From: Primulina eburnea
Taxonomy: Eukaryota > Streptophyta > Magnoliopsida > Lamiales > Gesneriaceae
Direction: 5' to 3'
DNA length: 64,000 nt
NCBI RefSeq assembly: GCF_022965805.1
Contig: NC_133101.1
Coordinates: forward strand, 14,355,054-14,419,053
Positions 12,617 through 24,590 of the stretch are shown here, in pieces; position 1 is the first letter of the stretch; each line of letters begins with the position of its first letter. The position numbers and the translations under genes are program-made. The notes under the pieces were generated by a model. The model was not told the DNA's origin. It searched no databases and worked only from the letters and a program-made list of their open reading frames with translations.

Positions 12617-13526
12617 TCAAGTGCATCCTGGGCCTGTCTCTTGGTCCTTACAACCAGATGATTCTGCTCCATCAAATCTTCGGGAGCCTTTCTCTGGGCA
12701 AACCCTAGCAAAATGTCCTTGCTGTTTACAGAAATTACATCTACTAATAACTCCATGGCATTGCTCCGTGGGATGTCTCCCTCCGCAAGTTCTGCAATAA
12801 GTTCTAGTATAACTCGGGCTAGAACCGCTGGAGCTAGATGAACCACTCCCTAACTTCTTAAACTGCTTCTTTTGAACTTTTCTGCTCTTTCTTTCCACCA
12901 CTGCTGCTGCCAATCTCGATTCTGGAAGGCAGTTGTTGTGGTATCGGTGTTGGAAGAACATATGAAGCTTCCTTTTGTCTCATCAGAACGGTTTCTGCTC
13001 TTCTGGCTCGATTCAGAGTATCAGCAAAGTTATTCGGTTGTTTCACATTTACCAATGTACGTATCTCCGGATTCAATCCCTGGATGAATTGATCAAATAC
13101 AGCCACATCATTTCTAGCGACTTGAGGAGCAAAACGTAGCAAAGTGAAAAACTGGGCCAAATACTCATCAATCTTCAACTGACCCTGTCTAAGATTTGCA
13201 AACTCTGCACTTTTATCTTGTCGGTACGATAGAGGTACAAATCTTTGATAAAATTCGACTTTGAAAATTTTCCACGTAATTACTGAACCACGCTGTTCTA
13301 TGGCTTCCCTAGTTACTAGCCACCAACTCCTGGCAACTTCCCGTAACTGGTTTCCAATCATTTTAATTCTACAATCATCTGTGAGACTCAGAAATTCAAA
13401 TAACATTTCTATATCCTCCAGCCAATTCTCACAATCAATCGGTGTCTCAGTACCCCTCAAAATCGGCGGTTGAAAAGACTGAAATCTCATCAACTGTGTT
13501 TCCATCAAAGTTTCTGACATATCCAT
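12617..13526 (-). pseudogene. Gag of array D unit 2, frameshifted (copy 1)
   Basis: It is open from Met 13526 for 222 codons: capsid-type region with the WLEDIEMLFEF and RSWWLV segments, then the linker. A small deletion near 12880 relative to the intact copy (34803-35714) shifts the frame. The two knuckles continue in another frame to 12617. Gag would bind element RNA through the knuckles; this copy would make a truncated protein lacking them. Confidence 0.88.
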
Positions 13527-13979
13527 CTGATCAGTGGAAGTATTACCTCGTTCTGGAATTCTTTTAGGAGGAATATCTGATAATCACAAGCATTAGTAAT
13601 AACCTGAGACAAGTCCGTCTCAATCCCAATCCTAATCAACAGGTCCGTCTCAATCCCAATCCTAATCATCTTACCTCTGATTAAGAATTGGTTCTAATCC
13701 AGTCTCAAATAATACATATTACCAAATCAACTCAGATATTCAGGTAACATGTATCTTTATAAACAATAAAAACATACTGAAATCTTAACGTATACAATGT
13801 AATTTCAACATTATATTCAATCATATGCCATGTAGCTCCAAGCAGTAAAACATAGCTGGGTAATTCAACATTATAATAAATCACATGCTAGCACTCACAT
13901 GGAAGGAAAGAAAATTTCATTCTACCCCGCTCACTGTTCTCTATCTCAATCTAAGGAACCTACTGTTCTAGGACCTAAT

Positions 13980-13991
13980 GCTCTGATACCA
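13980..13991 (-). other. Primer-binding site, array D unit 2
   Basis: TGGTATCAGAGC on the minus strand, 5 nt from LTR 3; same initiator-Met type as unit 1. Confidence 0.9.
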
Positions 13992-13996
13992 CCTGT

Positions 13997-16239
13997 TGTG
14001 GGGACCCGGACGCTAATCATATTCTTAATCGTCATTAGGATCAATTACTAATCAAGTATTTAGGGTCATAAAATTTTTTCTAAATTACATGAGTGCGCAA
14101 CAATGAAATAACTCTTATTTCATATACAAGATCACTATCCAGATCTATAGTACAAGTCTAGTACAACATTTATTCAAATTAAAACTAAGGTTCAACTACT
14201 ACAAATCAAGAGCTGACACCTATCTACATCATAGTCTGGAATCACCACTCTAATCTTGATCTCTCATCTTCTTCTCGACCCTGATCCTGTCCCACCTGTT
14301 GTCAAGTACACATACAAACAAGACAACAGCCGGATAACTCCGGTGAGAATAAAATCCCAGTATAATTCAACAAAACATGCAATAAGAAAAAAGCATAAAT
14401 ATAAAAGCAGGAAACATATATCAAGACATGCATCATAGTCTAAAACATGAATCAATATAAAACGGTAATAACAACATGAATCGTAATCCACGAAACATGA
14501 TTCACTACTAATCGGTAGCTCAAACTCACGATTCGATCTCTCAGACTCGACTCATCACTCATCTAGGGATCCCGATTGAATAAGAACACAACAAGTCTCC
14601 CACCTACTAATCCCGTTCGCGGTGGTCGAAATTGGTACGTTCCTATTCCTGGACTTTGGTCTAATCCGTATCGAATATGAGTCAACATCGATATACCAAA
14701 CGTCCAGTGTCTTGACGAATCAACCAAAGACTTGGCGAATCAGCCAATACCTAATCTGACAATGTGCAATGTGCCCGTGACTACTCGGTCGCCATCAGGC
14801 ACGTCAGTCAGTGACTCTCACTCAATAGCTATCCGCTACCTACTGCTTTTCTATACATCCATAGAATAAGCATACTCAGTCAGACAATAAAAAGGATAAT
14901 AACAATCCGCCACATACGAGGCACATCAGAACTCAATATCAATATCCAGAATCACAAATATCAATGCAGTAAATAAAGTATGTGGTTTAGGTAAACTAGA
15001 GTGAAATCGGACTCAAGTTCATCTCCCGGTTAACATTGACTTATACCTTTATCTTCTCGGTCTGATGAAGTCGAAGCTTCGAAATCAAATCTGTCCATAT
15101 TCAATCTGAAATGACAATAGCAATATACTGTATGAAGTTACAATTCAATTCAAAACCTGTTCTGATCAATACTCAAATCACAACATAATGTGATCGATGT
15201 CAATGTCATACGATACAATTTCAGTCGCTACTGAATCTGATCAATATCACTTCATTGATGTTTCGACGGTATAACAGTACAGTATCAGTAACCCCGTCAA
15301 TTCCAACATCACCGATATAATACAAGAACTCATAATCAATATCAATACAACTCATTATCTCAACGATAATATAAATCTGATATCGAATCTCAATCAAATC
15401 AACTCCGAGAATCATAACAAGTACATAATCAGTCTGTTCTTCGATCTGACTTCAATTATATACTGATTAGTATATCTAGAACACCTAACAGTAGTCAAAT
15501 CTCAATTCATAATCAATAACGATACAAATCTGATATCAATCTCGATCAATTCCCTTCCGAAATTCATAACAATTCCGTACAGTAGCTATTCTTCAATCCG
15601 ATTTCGGTTATACGATGTCTAAGATCTCAAGAACAACATATATGAATCATATTCAATTCTACCAACCTCATATTTTCAAATCATAGCAAAACGTAATAAA
15701 ACTTACGTCCGTGTGAAGCCGCTAACCCGAGGATCACAGAAATATATTCAGATCGAAAATCGGCTAATCGTTACTTGTAAAATCTCAATTGTATGGTGCA
15801 AGATATGCAAAGGATTTCCAGGGAACTTTCGCTTGCTTCTTTTCTGGTTTTGAGGAAAGATGACTTAATATATATCCCAATTGCATGTACAAGCAACGTG
15901 GCTCGTTTTCTTTAATTCTGGTTGGCGCTCGGGCGGTTGTAAACTACCGCTCGAGCGCGGCACTTTCTGTCGAGATGTTCAATTGAACATCTCCTGGCGC
16001 TCGGGCGGTCAAAAATTACCGCTCGGACGCCAGAATTTCTGCCCGATTCTTCCTCTTGTTAAACACTGGCGCTCAGGCGGTCATATTCTACCAGTCGGGC
16101 GCCAGATGTTCGGTTGAACATCTTGGTGTAACATGCTCCAACGCCCGGCTTCGTCACTTGAGCTCCTAAAACCTTCATTAATCGTAATTCCGTTAATTAA
16201 TCAATTCTTGATTATGGTAATCAAATCTTGGCCATTACA
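13997..16239 (-). repeat. LTR 3 of array D copy 1, the 5'-most LTR (2243 bp)
   Basis: Ends at 16239 next to target duplication GTTGC (16240-16244). Its start on the minus strand reads TGTAATGGCC, against TGTAATGCCC in LTRs 1 and 2. This variant is shared with copy 2. Confidence 0.9.
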
Positions 16240-16244
16240 GTTGC

Positions 16245-17047
16245 TGATGCTGATGAGGAGGAGGGCGGTGCGGTACTTGGGCTGGTCGCTTTCCCAAGCG
16301 ATCTATCTCGATATCACGCTGATCCTGCTCTGGGGCTAGGGCTATGGAGACAACGACCTCATAAGTAGTAGGGTCTGACACCCTAACATCACGGTGCAAG
16401 ATCGGCCGTAGACCCACCAGGAAATGCATTAACTTGGCTTTAGCATCATTCGCGATCAGGGGCACAAAATGACAACCCCTCTCAAACCTACGGATGAACT
16501 CCGTAACGGTTAGATCTTCCTGTCTCAGGCTCATTAACTCAGTGGTCAACCTGGTGCGCACTTCCTCAGCAAAATATTTGGAGTAGAACACTTCCGTGAA
16601 GCGCACCCAACTCAGTGTATCCACGTTCATGGCTACCGATGCTCCCTCCCACCATAAGCGGGCATCTCCTCCGAACAAATATGTAGCACAGCGTACTCTG
16701 TCTGCATCTCTCAGCTCCATAAACTCGAAGACGACCTCGAGGGATTTGATCCATCCCTCGGCAATCATGGGGTCAGACGTCCCAGAAAACTCCTTCGGAC
16801 GCATCTTCATAAATCTCTCATAGACAGCCTCGGGCCCCGTCGGCCTGGTCGCCACAGCATGGTTCCCCGCAAACTGTGCGAAGAACTGCGTCATCCCAGC
16901 TAGCATCTGGGCATTCATGTCAGGTGGAGGTGGAGGTGGTAAGTCTCTCTCCTGCCTCTGCTCCTCCCTGTCCTCTCGGCGAGGCTCATCCTCTCTAGTG
17001 CGCTCAAGGATGCGTCTAGAGGGCATACTGTTCCATACATAACCCAT
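16245..17047 (-). pseudogene. Gypsy B gag, N-terminal part (copy 1)
   Basis: This open stretch of about 268 codons is cut by array D, so it is a gene fragment. The N-terminal ~45 residues are charged and proline-rich (a run of P). A Retrotrans_gag domain follows (GWIKSLEVVFEF, ARLWWEGA, YFAEEVRTR, FIRRFERGCHFVP). The frame continues across the array into the knuckle at 2405-2539. Domain style and the ~3-kb LTR suggest the Tekay/Del chromovirus clade. The copy at 38517-39319 is nearly identical. Confidence 0.88.
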
Positions 17048-17253
17048 ACGTAACTATCATGCATAATTCCATAATTTATTTTAAATAAATACTGAAATAA
17101 TGAAAGGATCTGAACGTAAAATACTTCATGGAAACATGATGTTAAAATAATTCATGCTGTAAATAAAATGCTAAAATGTAAACTTATAGACCGAAGACGT
17201 GACTCCATGAGCTTCTCGTGGTTAGTAGTAGTACAACCCTTTACAGAACCATT

Positions 17254-17265
17254 GCTCTGATACCA
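17254..17265 (-). other. Primer-binding site of gypsy B (copy 1)
   Basis: TGGTATCAGAGC on the minus strand, 2 nt from the LTR end (GGGCCGTTACA). Between it and gag is a ~200-bp leader with no gene. Confidence 0.9.
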
Positions 17266-17267
17266 GC

Positions 17268-17737
17268 TGTAACGGCCCGAAATTTCGTGTTTGAAAATTT
17301 GCGGAATTTTAAAATTTTCTTTGTAAAATAATTAAAATTGCCTCATTCATAAAATGGACCGATAAATAAAGTATAATGTTCAAAAATGACAGCGGAAGAA
17401 ATTAATGTTTTCCAAATAACAAGTTAAAGTATCCCATTACAGATAAAAATGTTTGATCATAAAAAAATGGCAAGTGTTGTAAATGAGGTCCTCGGGTTCC
17501 ACTACTGCTGACCCAAGCTAGCTCACTGGTCCCCGCCCTCGGCCCCGACATCATCAATACCTACAACAATCAAGTCTAGTGAGCCTAAAGACTCAGCATG
17601 CATATATCGTAAATAACGAGTAAATAATGTAGTAAAATTTGCATGGGATGAAATATCATGTCATGAGGCATAATGTGAAAATAACTTGTCATGAGCAATT
17701 ATAATACGTGCATAACTGAATTGAAAATCATAGTAAA
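17268..17737 (-). mobile_element. Truncated 5' LTR of gypsy B (copy 1)
   Basis: Only the terminal 470 bp of the LTR remain. They match 39540-40009 and then stop abruptly, fused to copia pol sequence. The missing part is present in copy 2. This truncation is the duplication breakpoint, not an LTR boundary. Confidence 0.9.
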
Positions 17738-17740
17738 TAG
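17736..17740. other. Junction of the ~20.7-kb tandem duplication
   Basis: To the left the sequence matches gypsy B LTR through 17737 (copy 2 continues differently at 40010). To the right it matches the copia RNase H region from about 17736. About 2 bp are shared at the join, and neither partner ends at a natural element boundary. This fits end joining or template switching rather than LTR recombination. Confidence 0.85.
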
Positions 17741-18362
17741 CGATTGTGCTTGTGTTGTCACAAAATATGGGAGATTCCTTTGCATCAACACCATAATCTT
17801 TTAGTTGTTACTGAATTCAGAGTAGTTGAGCACAACAGCTTCCAGCAGCAAGATATTCTGCTTCAGTTGTGGAAGTTGCTATGGATGTTTGCTTCTTACT
17901 GGACCAAGAGATCAATCTGTCTCCTAGAAACTGACATGATCCACTTGTACTCTTTCGATCAAGCTTGCATCCTGCATAATCTGCATCTGAATAACCAACT
18001 AAATTGAAAGATGAGTCTTTAGGATACCATAATCCAACATTTTGTGTGCCTTTAAGATATTTCAGGATACGCTTGGCAGCTGAAAAGTGTGATAGCTTAG
18101 GATTTGCTTGAAATATTTCACACATACATACAGCAAACACAATATCAGGACGACTAGCAGTTAGGTACACAAGCTTAGGATTTGCTTGAAATCTTTCACA
18201 CATACATACAGCAAACACAATATCAAGACGACTAGCAGTTAGGTACAATAATGAACCTATTAAACCTCTGTAAAGCGTCGTCTCAACTGATGTTCCCCCT
18301 TGATCAGTGTCTACTTTAACTGATGAGCTCATGGGAGTACTTGCAGCTGAACATGATTCCAT
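17738..18362 (-). pseudogene. Copia A RNase H region, C-terminally truncated
   Basis: Encodes the end of RT and the RNase H domain (SDADYAGCKLDRKSTSG, SWSSKKQTSIATSTTEAEY). A 26-codon in-frame tandem duplication (78-bp period, units starting near 18094 and 18172) repeats the YLTASR...QANPKL segment. The open frame ends at 17817, just past EYLAAGSCCAQLL; further homology runs to the duplication junction. The domain lacks its C-terminal part and cannot be complete. Confidence 0.88.
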
Positions 18363-19225
18363 GCAAATTTCTTTAGCAATTCCTTTGTGTATTTGGTTTG
18401 ACTGATAAAAGTTCCTGAATCCAGTTGCTTCACTTGTAAACCGAGGAAGAATGTCAGTTCACCCATCATACTCATTTCGAATTTATCCTGCATCAGCTTA
18501 GCAAATTTCTCGCATAATTTGGGGTTAGTTGACCCAAATATGATATCATCAACATATATTTGAACAAGTAAAATATGATCATTCTTGGAAAATTTGAACA
18601 ATGTCTTATCAACTGATCCAACAGAAAAATTGTGATCAGTTAGAAATTTTGAAAGAGTTTCGTACCAAGCTCTTGGAGCTTGTTTAAGACCGTATAAGGC
18701 TTTGTTCAAATGATAGACATGATCAAGAAAGTGATGATTGACAAAACCTGGAGGTTGTTCAACATATACTTCTTTCTGCAACTGTCCATTTAGGAATGCA
18801 CTTTTTACATCCATTTGATAGACTTTGAAGTTCTTGAACGATGCGTAGGCAAGGAATATTCTGATTGCTTCCAGTCTTGCAACTGGTGCATATGTCTCGT
18901 CATAATCAATTCTTTCTTCCTGCCTGTAGCCCTGTGCCACTAGTCTTGCTTTGTTACGCACAACTGAACCATCTTCGTTCAGTTTGTTCCTGTACACCCA
19001 CTTTGTACCTATAACAGTTTTTGAAATTTGTCTTGGAACTAAGTTCCAGACGTTGTTATGGACAAACTGATTTAGCTCCTCTTGCATTGAATTTATCCAG
19101 TTAGGATCAGCAAGAGCTTCATCAGTCTTCTTTGGTTCCAATTGAGATACAAAGGCTGAATGAATAAATAGATTGAGCATCTGATTTCTTGTCCTTACCG
19201 GATCAGATGGATTACTTATCACCAA
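18329..19225 (-). pseudogene. Copia A reverse transcriptase
   Basis: This is an RVT_2-type RT. It opens with [12 protein letters not shown] and [14 protein letters not shown], then [13 protein letters not shown] and [11 protein letters not shown], and has the catalytic YVDD (plus positions 18545-18556). It would copy element RNA into DNA in cytoplasmic particles. A 1-bp deletion at about 18370, just before the conserved GMESC motif, throws it out of frame with RNase H. Upstream it is out of frame with the integrase part. Confidence 0.92.
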
Positions 19226-19272
19226 TTCTGGAGGATGTGATTTCTTCCATCTGAGTTCAGCGTTTGTTGATT

Positions 19273-20074
19273 CTAAATTAGCAACTGTTTCTGTATGAAA
19301 CTGATTGTTTCAGTTTCAGTTGGAGCTGTTTCAGTTGGTAACTGAATATCATTTGTTTGCTCCACTAACTGATTATCAAGATTAGCTTCCAGTTCAGCAG
19401 ATTGATCTAATATCTCTGGCTCAGGTGTTTGGAGGTTGCTATGATTTATATGAATATCTTCTTCATCATCATCCTCCAAACTGATATCTGTAAATCTATC
19501 AGCTAGCTCAACTGTATCAGTTGGCTTAATAGTTAATGCAGATTCATCAAACACAACATGGATAGATTCCTCAACGTTCAAAGTATTTTTGTTGAAGACT
19601 CTATAAGCTTTACTCACTGATGAATCACCAAAAAATATTCCTTCTGCAGATTTAGCATCAAAGGATTTTAAAAATGTTTTACCATTGTCGAGTATAAAAC
19701 ATCTGCAGCCGAATATTTTAAAGTAAGAAACAACACTCTTTCTTCCATGCCAGATCTCATAAGGTGTTTTCATATGATTCTTATTAATCATTGATCTGTT
19801 TTGAGTGTAAAACGCAGTGTTCACTGCCTCTGCCCAAAATCTTTGAGAGATACCAGAATCAGCAAGCATTGTTCTAGCAGCGTCTTTGAGGGTCCTGTTT
19901 CTCCTTTCAGCTACACCATTTGCTGAGGAGTTCTAGCTGCTGAGAGCTCATGCCTGATTCCGGTATTCTTTAAATAATTTGAAAGAATTTGATTAATAAA
20001 TTCAGTTCGTCGATCGGATCTGATTCTATCAATTCCAACTCATTTTTCATTTGATAATATTTTTAAGAGCTTAA
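19273..20074 (-). pseudogene. Copia A integrase, central and C-terminal parts
   Basis: Residues after the third catalytic Glu region are open from 19869 (SGISQRFWAEAVNTAFYTQN, TPYEIWHGRKS, FGCRCFILDN), followed by an acidic linker. Between 19870 and 20074 the catalytic core is recognisable in broken frames (around the second Asp and the VAERRN motif), with frameshifts on both sides. Confidence 0.85.
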
Positions 20075-20821
20075 TCAGTTGAGCAGCAGTTTGGTCTTTG
20101 GATTTGAGAAATATAACCCAAGTAAATCTTGAAAGTCATCTACGACCACCAAGGTGTATTTCATTCCCCCTAAGCTCATGACTGGTATTGGACCAAATAG
20201 ATCCATATGTAACAGCTCTAAGCATCGGGAAGAAGATTTACGACCCTTGTTCTTAAAAGAAAATTTGATTTGTTTACCAAACTGACATGCTGAGCAAATT
20301 TTATCTTTGGTAAAATCCATTTTGGGCAGTCCAGTAACAAGATCGTGGTTACTCAAATATGCAATAGATTTGAAATTCAAGTGGTTTAACCTCTTATGCC
20401 ACAACCAGTTTTTAGAGGATTTTGAAGCAATAAAACATACTGGTGCATAAGGTTGATCATTCCAGCTGACTTTATAAGTGTTTCCACACCTTTTGCCAGT
20501 TAGAATGATCTCTTCAGTTGAGCTTTTGACTGAACACAAGTGCTTGTCAAATTGAACTGAAAATCCATTATCGCATAACTGACTGATGCTGATCAGATTA
20601 TACTTAAGATTCTCAACTAGTAAGACATCATTGATAATAAAATTACCATGGATAAGCTTACCCTTACCCACAGTTTTACCTTTGGAATTGTCTCCAAAAC
20701 TGATGTTTGGACCATTGTACTTAATTAGTTGGGATAGTAAGTTTGCATCTCCTGTCATATGTCGTGAACATCCACTATCCAAATACCAGACTGATTCTTT
20801 GCTAGTACCTGTTATCTGCAT
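20075..20821 (-). pseudogene. Copia A protease and N-terminal integrase
   Basis: From 20821: retropepsin with DSGCSRHMTG near residues 16-25; a gag-pre-integrase zinc domain with the HHCC pattern (H in WHKRLNH, C-X2-C in CSACQFGK); then the integrase core start LLHMDLFGP with the first catalytic Asp. The frame is lost shortly after VVVDDF. The matching protease start in copy 1 is cut by the window edge. Confidence 0.88.
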
Positions 20822-21655
20822 TCACACACAATGCATAACTTTGGTACCCATATCTATTTGGGTCCTAAACGGATTAGTCCCTTAGGAATCCAGACCTGGT
20901 TCTGACTCTTCGCTGTCAGATTCTGCCCATTTATCTTTGCTCTCTTCAGCTAAGAGTACCTTATGTTTCTTTCTGTAAGGCTTCTTTTCATCCTTAGATC
21001 TCCTCTTGTGCTCATAGGATTTCTTCTTTCTTTCAGTTGAAGCTTGACTGTCCTTCTTAGGTTTGGGATAGTCATCAATGAAATGACCTGGTTTACCACA
21101 GTTGTAACATGCACTTGATTCTTCTCTGGACTTGTTTCTCTGATAGTGCTTTTGGAAGTTCCCTTGATTTTTTCTCATAAACCTTCCAAACTTCTTGAAA
21201 AACAATGACATGGCATCATTGCTTAGTTGATCGGCAGCTTTCTCAACTGAACCAGTTGGTTCTGTTCTTACAGCAGCTAATGCAGTAGTGGCTGCTGGTG
21301 TAGAGGGTTCTCCTTCTCGAGTTTGCAGCTCAAACTCATAAGCCTTTAGATCAGCAAATAGATCATGAAGCTCAACTTTGTTTAAGTCTTTGGACTCCCT
21401 CATTGCCATAGTTTTGACATCCCATTCTTTGGGAAGACCCCTGATTACTTTCAATGCCACCTCTTTGTTTGTATACACTTTTCCAAGTGCATTTAGCTCA
21501 TTTATGATGCAGCTGGTTCTTTCATTATATTCATGCATTGTTTCTCCATTTTTCATCTTGATGTTGTCAAACTTCTGCACAGCAACAGAAAGTTTGTTTT
21601 CCTTGGTTTGTTCATTTCCTTCACACAGCTGGATCAACTTCTCCCAAATCTCTTT

Positions 21656-23236
21656 TGTAACCCCCTTGACCCGATACAATTAAAATATACAGCGGAATCT
21701 AAAATTTTCTTTTCAAAATACGGAAGGAGTTTCAAAATACATTTCTTCAAATATCTTTACAAAATAACAATACATGATAATTTAAATGACATAACAAAAA
21801 CAAAACATCATTCCTATGATCATGCCAAAATCCTCCTTCCAACGGTGTATGCATATGACCCCCAATCCACAGTCAACGTCCCGGGGCACCACTCTGATCT
21901 GCATCACATGAAAATAACTGAAATGAGAATAAATCTCAGCAAGTGGAACTCTTATATAACAATGAACAATATACTCTGTAAAACATCTCTTTGAAATCAT
22001 AAATACCATCAACTCTGAACTGTAAACTCTGAATATCAATAACATAGCAATAGCATAAAAATATGATGGTATTTCTCTTTCTCTGGGGATTGATATCAAT
22101 AGTTTCTCTGCTCTGGTTTGCTCGTATCCCAAATCGATATAAACCGATAACTCTGGGGGATATAAGCCTCTGGTCGATGATCATCTAATATTGCATGCAA
22201 TCTCTGACTATGTATTTATCAATCCGAAAACATTTAAACTCTTCTCTGGTTTTAACAATCACTTTGAACTCTATATATCTCTTTGTATTCCCTTTTTATC
22301 AATAATGAGACATACAATGCCTCCAATACATATAACAATACATACTATGGATCAAATGGAAGGGAATAACACAATAAACTCTTTGAAACACATACATATA
22401 TAATCATGTGAGCAAAAAGGAATGAAATTCCACTTACAAACCACAACAACACCTCAACTTAGCTCTTGATCACCACCTACAACAAATAATCCACAAATAA
22501 CACTAATATCAACTAAATATCCAAGATTACAAGCTAAAAACTCCATAAATCCACATAAACATCAACTCAAACCAACTCTTAAATTTCAACCTTAACAGAA
22601 TCGCACCAAAAGCTTACCTAAGCTTCCTAGCACCAAGGAGAACGTCGATCCCAAGTCGAAACTCCAAAAAAACGCGTCAAATGAAGATAGGAGAAGAAAG
22701 AAATGGCTAGAAACCCTTGAAATGGAGAGCAAATGTCGAGAATATGAGAAAGAAATGGTAAAGTGATGGTCAACCACTCCAAAAAGTAGCTTAAAAACTC
22801 GACCATACCTTCACCGCGGGTGCGCTCCTCTAAGCACCGCGGGTGCGCAATGGCTTCGGCAGTCCAAAATAATTCTGGAACACTATCAGCGCGGGTGCGG
22901 CGACGCAAGCAGCGCGGGTGCGGTCCTTACCGCGGGTGCGGTCTTAACAACACCGCGGGTGCGGTGATGCCACGGCAGTTCTCCCAAAATCCAACAAAAA
23001 TCAACGCGGGGGCGGTCCAGTTAAGAGCGCGGGTGCACTCAAGTCACGGCCAAGCACTATTCCCATGCAACTCAAATCGAACCGAAACGCTGAAACGAAC
23101 AACCAACAACAACTAACACCTCAAGACAATAAAACTAACAATACTATAGCCCAAAATACAACTCTAAACATCTAATCAAATATCCCAAATAACAAACGAA
23201 ACTTAAATCGTACCGTACACCGGCTCGGCTATTACA
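21656..23236 (-). mobile_element. Solo LTR (1581 bp) with target duplication TCTTT
   Basis: Bounded by TGTAACCCCC and GGCTATTACA and flanked by TCTTT at 21651-21655 and 23237-23241. Copy 1 has the empty site with one TCTTT (near 1051-1055), giving a direct before/after comparison. The minus orientation is inferred from the start TGTAATAGCCG and end GGGGGTTACA, which resemble the other gypsy LTRs. No internal region remains, so the element collapsed by LTR recombination. Open frames inside show no domain. Confidence 0.95.
22812..23045. repeat. GCGGGTGCG repeat cluster inside the solo LTR
   Basis: About eight copies of a CGCGGGTGCGG-like motif at irregular spacing form a CpG-dense island in an AT-rich LTR. 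If the LTR is minus-oriented the cluster lies 190-425 bp from its start, comparable to the GC hairpin block in the unrelated D LTR. Confidence 0.8.
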
Positions 23237-23611
23237 TCTTTGGCTGTTCTGCACATCTTGATTTTACTGAACGTTACTTTGTCCAGTGTTTTATACAATA
23301 TATCCTTTGCTACATTGTCAAGATTCGTTTTTCTCTTATCCTCAGCAGTCCACTCATCTCTAGGTTTTTCAATTCTGTGAGGTGCCCCGTCAGTGATTGC
23401 GACCGCTGTGTTTGCTTTGAGAATTTTCATTGGTCCGTCAGTTATCACGTACCACATGTCATCGTCTTGTGCAGCTAAGTGAGCCTGCATCCTGATTTTT
23501 CAGTCATCAAAATCTTCCCTGGAAAACATAGGGATCTTGTTGAATGAAGACATAGTGAATCAGTTTGAATGTAGATATTCTTTGACAAGATAGAACCGCT
23601 CTAATAACACT

Positions 23612-24590
23612 TGAAGGGATCGGTTAACTGGATGGGAAGTGTTTAGAAGGGGGGGTTGAATAAACACTTTACTGATTTTAAAAATTCTTCGAAGATAGAG
23701 TTCAGTTTTGTTACAAACTGACTCTAGTATCTTGTCGGTCAATAATAATCAGTTAAACTGATGAAACAGTTGCGGAATAAACACTGAATAAGAGATAGAA
23801 TAACTAACTGAAAAGTATAACTGAAATAAAAGAGCACAAATTGTTTCTGGATGTTCGGAGACTTGAATAACTCCTACGTCACCCCTTCTATCACGAAGAT
23901 AGGATATTCACTAAAAGACTTTGATCAAAGACAATAAAATGCACTGACCCACTTCAGTATTGACTTATCAATTGCCAAAACTGAAACTCTTAGTATACAA
24001 CACTTTCTACAAATCGTAACTGATCTAAGCACAGCTTATAAAATCTATCAAAGATTACATAGTGCTTTACAAGCTCAATAACGTAGCCTTGAATGCTACT
24101 GATATATCTGATAAGCGTGAGCTTTAGATTTATGAATGTGAGTAGATATTTTTGCAGAGTAAAAGCAAGTAGAATGGAGTAGTTGAATCGTATTTTTCTC
24201 AGCTGCTCTCTCAGCTATTTATAGGCTCTCCTCTCAACGGTAACTTCAAATAATGTTTGAATATTCTAACCGTTGATTGCCACATCGATATGTTCTGACA
24301 GTCGTACACTGCTCATTCTGAAATACGGCGTTCCACTACTAGTTGCATGTGTTTGTACTATATGTCGTTGTCACTTTCAACTGATGACGTGTTCAGCTGA
24401 GAGATTACCTGCTGAACGTTGGCTGAAAAATACAGTTACACAATCAGTTGGACTCAATCAGTTATGATCTCAGTTGTGTAGTTCAGTTACGTTCGAGGCG
24501 CATATCAATATGCTAGATTCAGTTGCTTAGTTCAGTTAGTTCGGTCAGTTGGTTCTAATTTTGTCAAACTCCGGAATTTAGTTTCCGACA
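23612..24590 (-). repeat. 5' LTR of copia A, copy 2 (979 bp)
   Basis: Offset 22186 from 1426-2404, with roughly 0.7% differences by eye. Same TATA box (24214-24226) and degenerate PBS next to it (23598-23609). Confidence 0.9.

Larger units (their letters stand above)
2545..16239 (-). mobile_element. Array D copy 1: tandem gag-only gypsy element, LTR-gag-LTR-gag-LTR (13,695 bp)
   Basis: Three LTRs (2545-4805, 8282-10541, 13997-16239) separate two ~3.5-kb internal regions, each with a PBS, a gag and a polypurine tract. Only the outer edges carry a target duplication. This is the expected product of unequal recombination between LTRs of one element or its sister. No protease, RT or integrase is visible, so this is a non-autonomous gag-only (TR-GAG-like) element depending on a partner. 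It interrupts gypsy B gag. Confidence 0.9.
20882..23553 (-). pseudogene. Copia A gag copy 2, split by a solo LTR
   Basis: Same gag as at 282-1367. The C-terminal part is 20882-21655 and the N-terminal part 23242-23553, with the 1581-bp solo LTR between. It shares with copy 1 the Trp to TGA change (23500-23502), the Cys to Tyr knuckle change and the ~850-bp C-terminal deletion, so all three predate the duplication. Confidence 0.92.
17738..24590 (-). mobile_element. Copia A copy 2: truncated SIRE-type element with a solo LTR inside
   Basis: Minus-strand order: LTR (23612-24590), degenerate PBS (23598-23609), gag (split by the 1.58-kb solo LTR), protease, integrase, RT, RNase H. It is cut at 17738 in the middle of RNase H, so the 3' LTR is absent. 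The RT motif ([12 protein letters not shown]), gag type and LTR size indicate the SIRE lineage. All its genes are broken. Confidence 0.9.

Noticed and set aside
12565..12846. 93-codon minus-strand frame overlapping gag of array D unit 2
   Set aside because: A shadow of the gag knuckle region in another frame; the gag frame has the zinc ligands.
21782..22403. Several 60-116-codon frames inside the solo LTR
   Set aside because: Within an LTR, on both strands, with no recognisable domain or conserved start.
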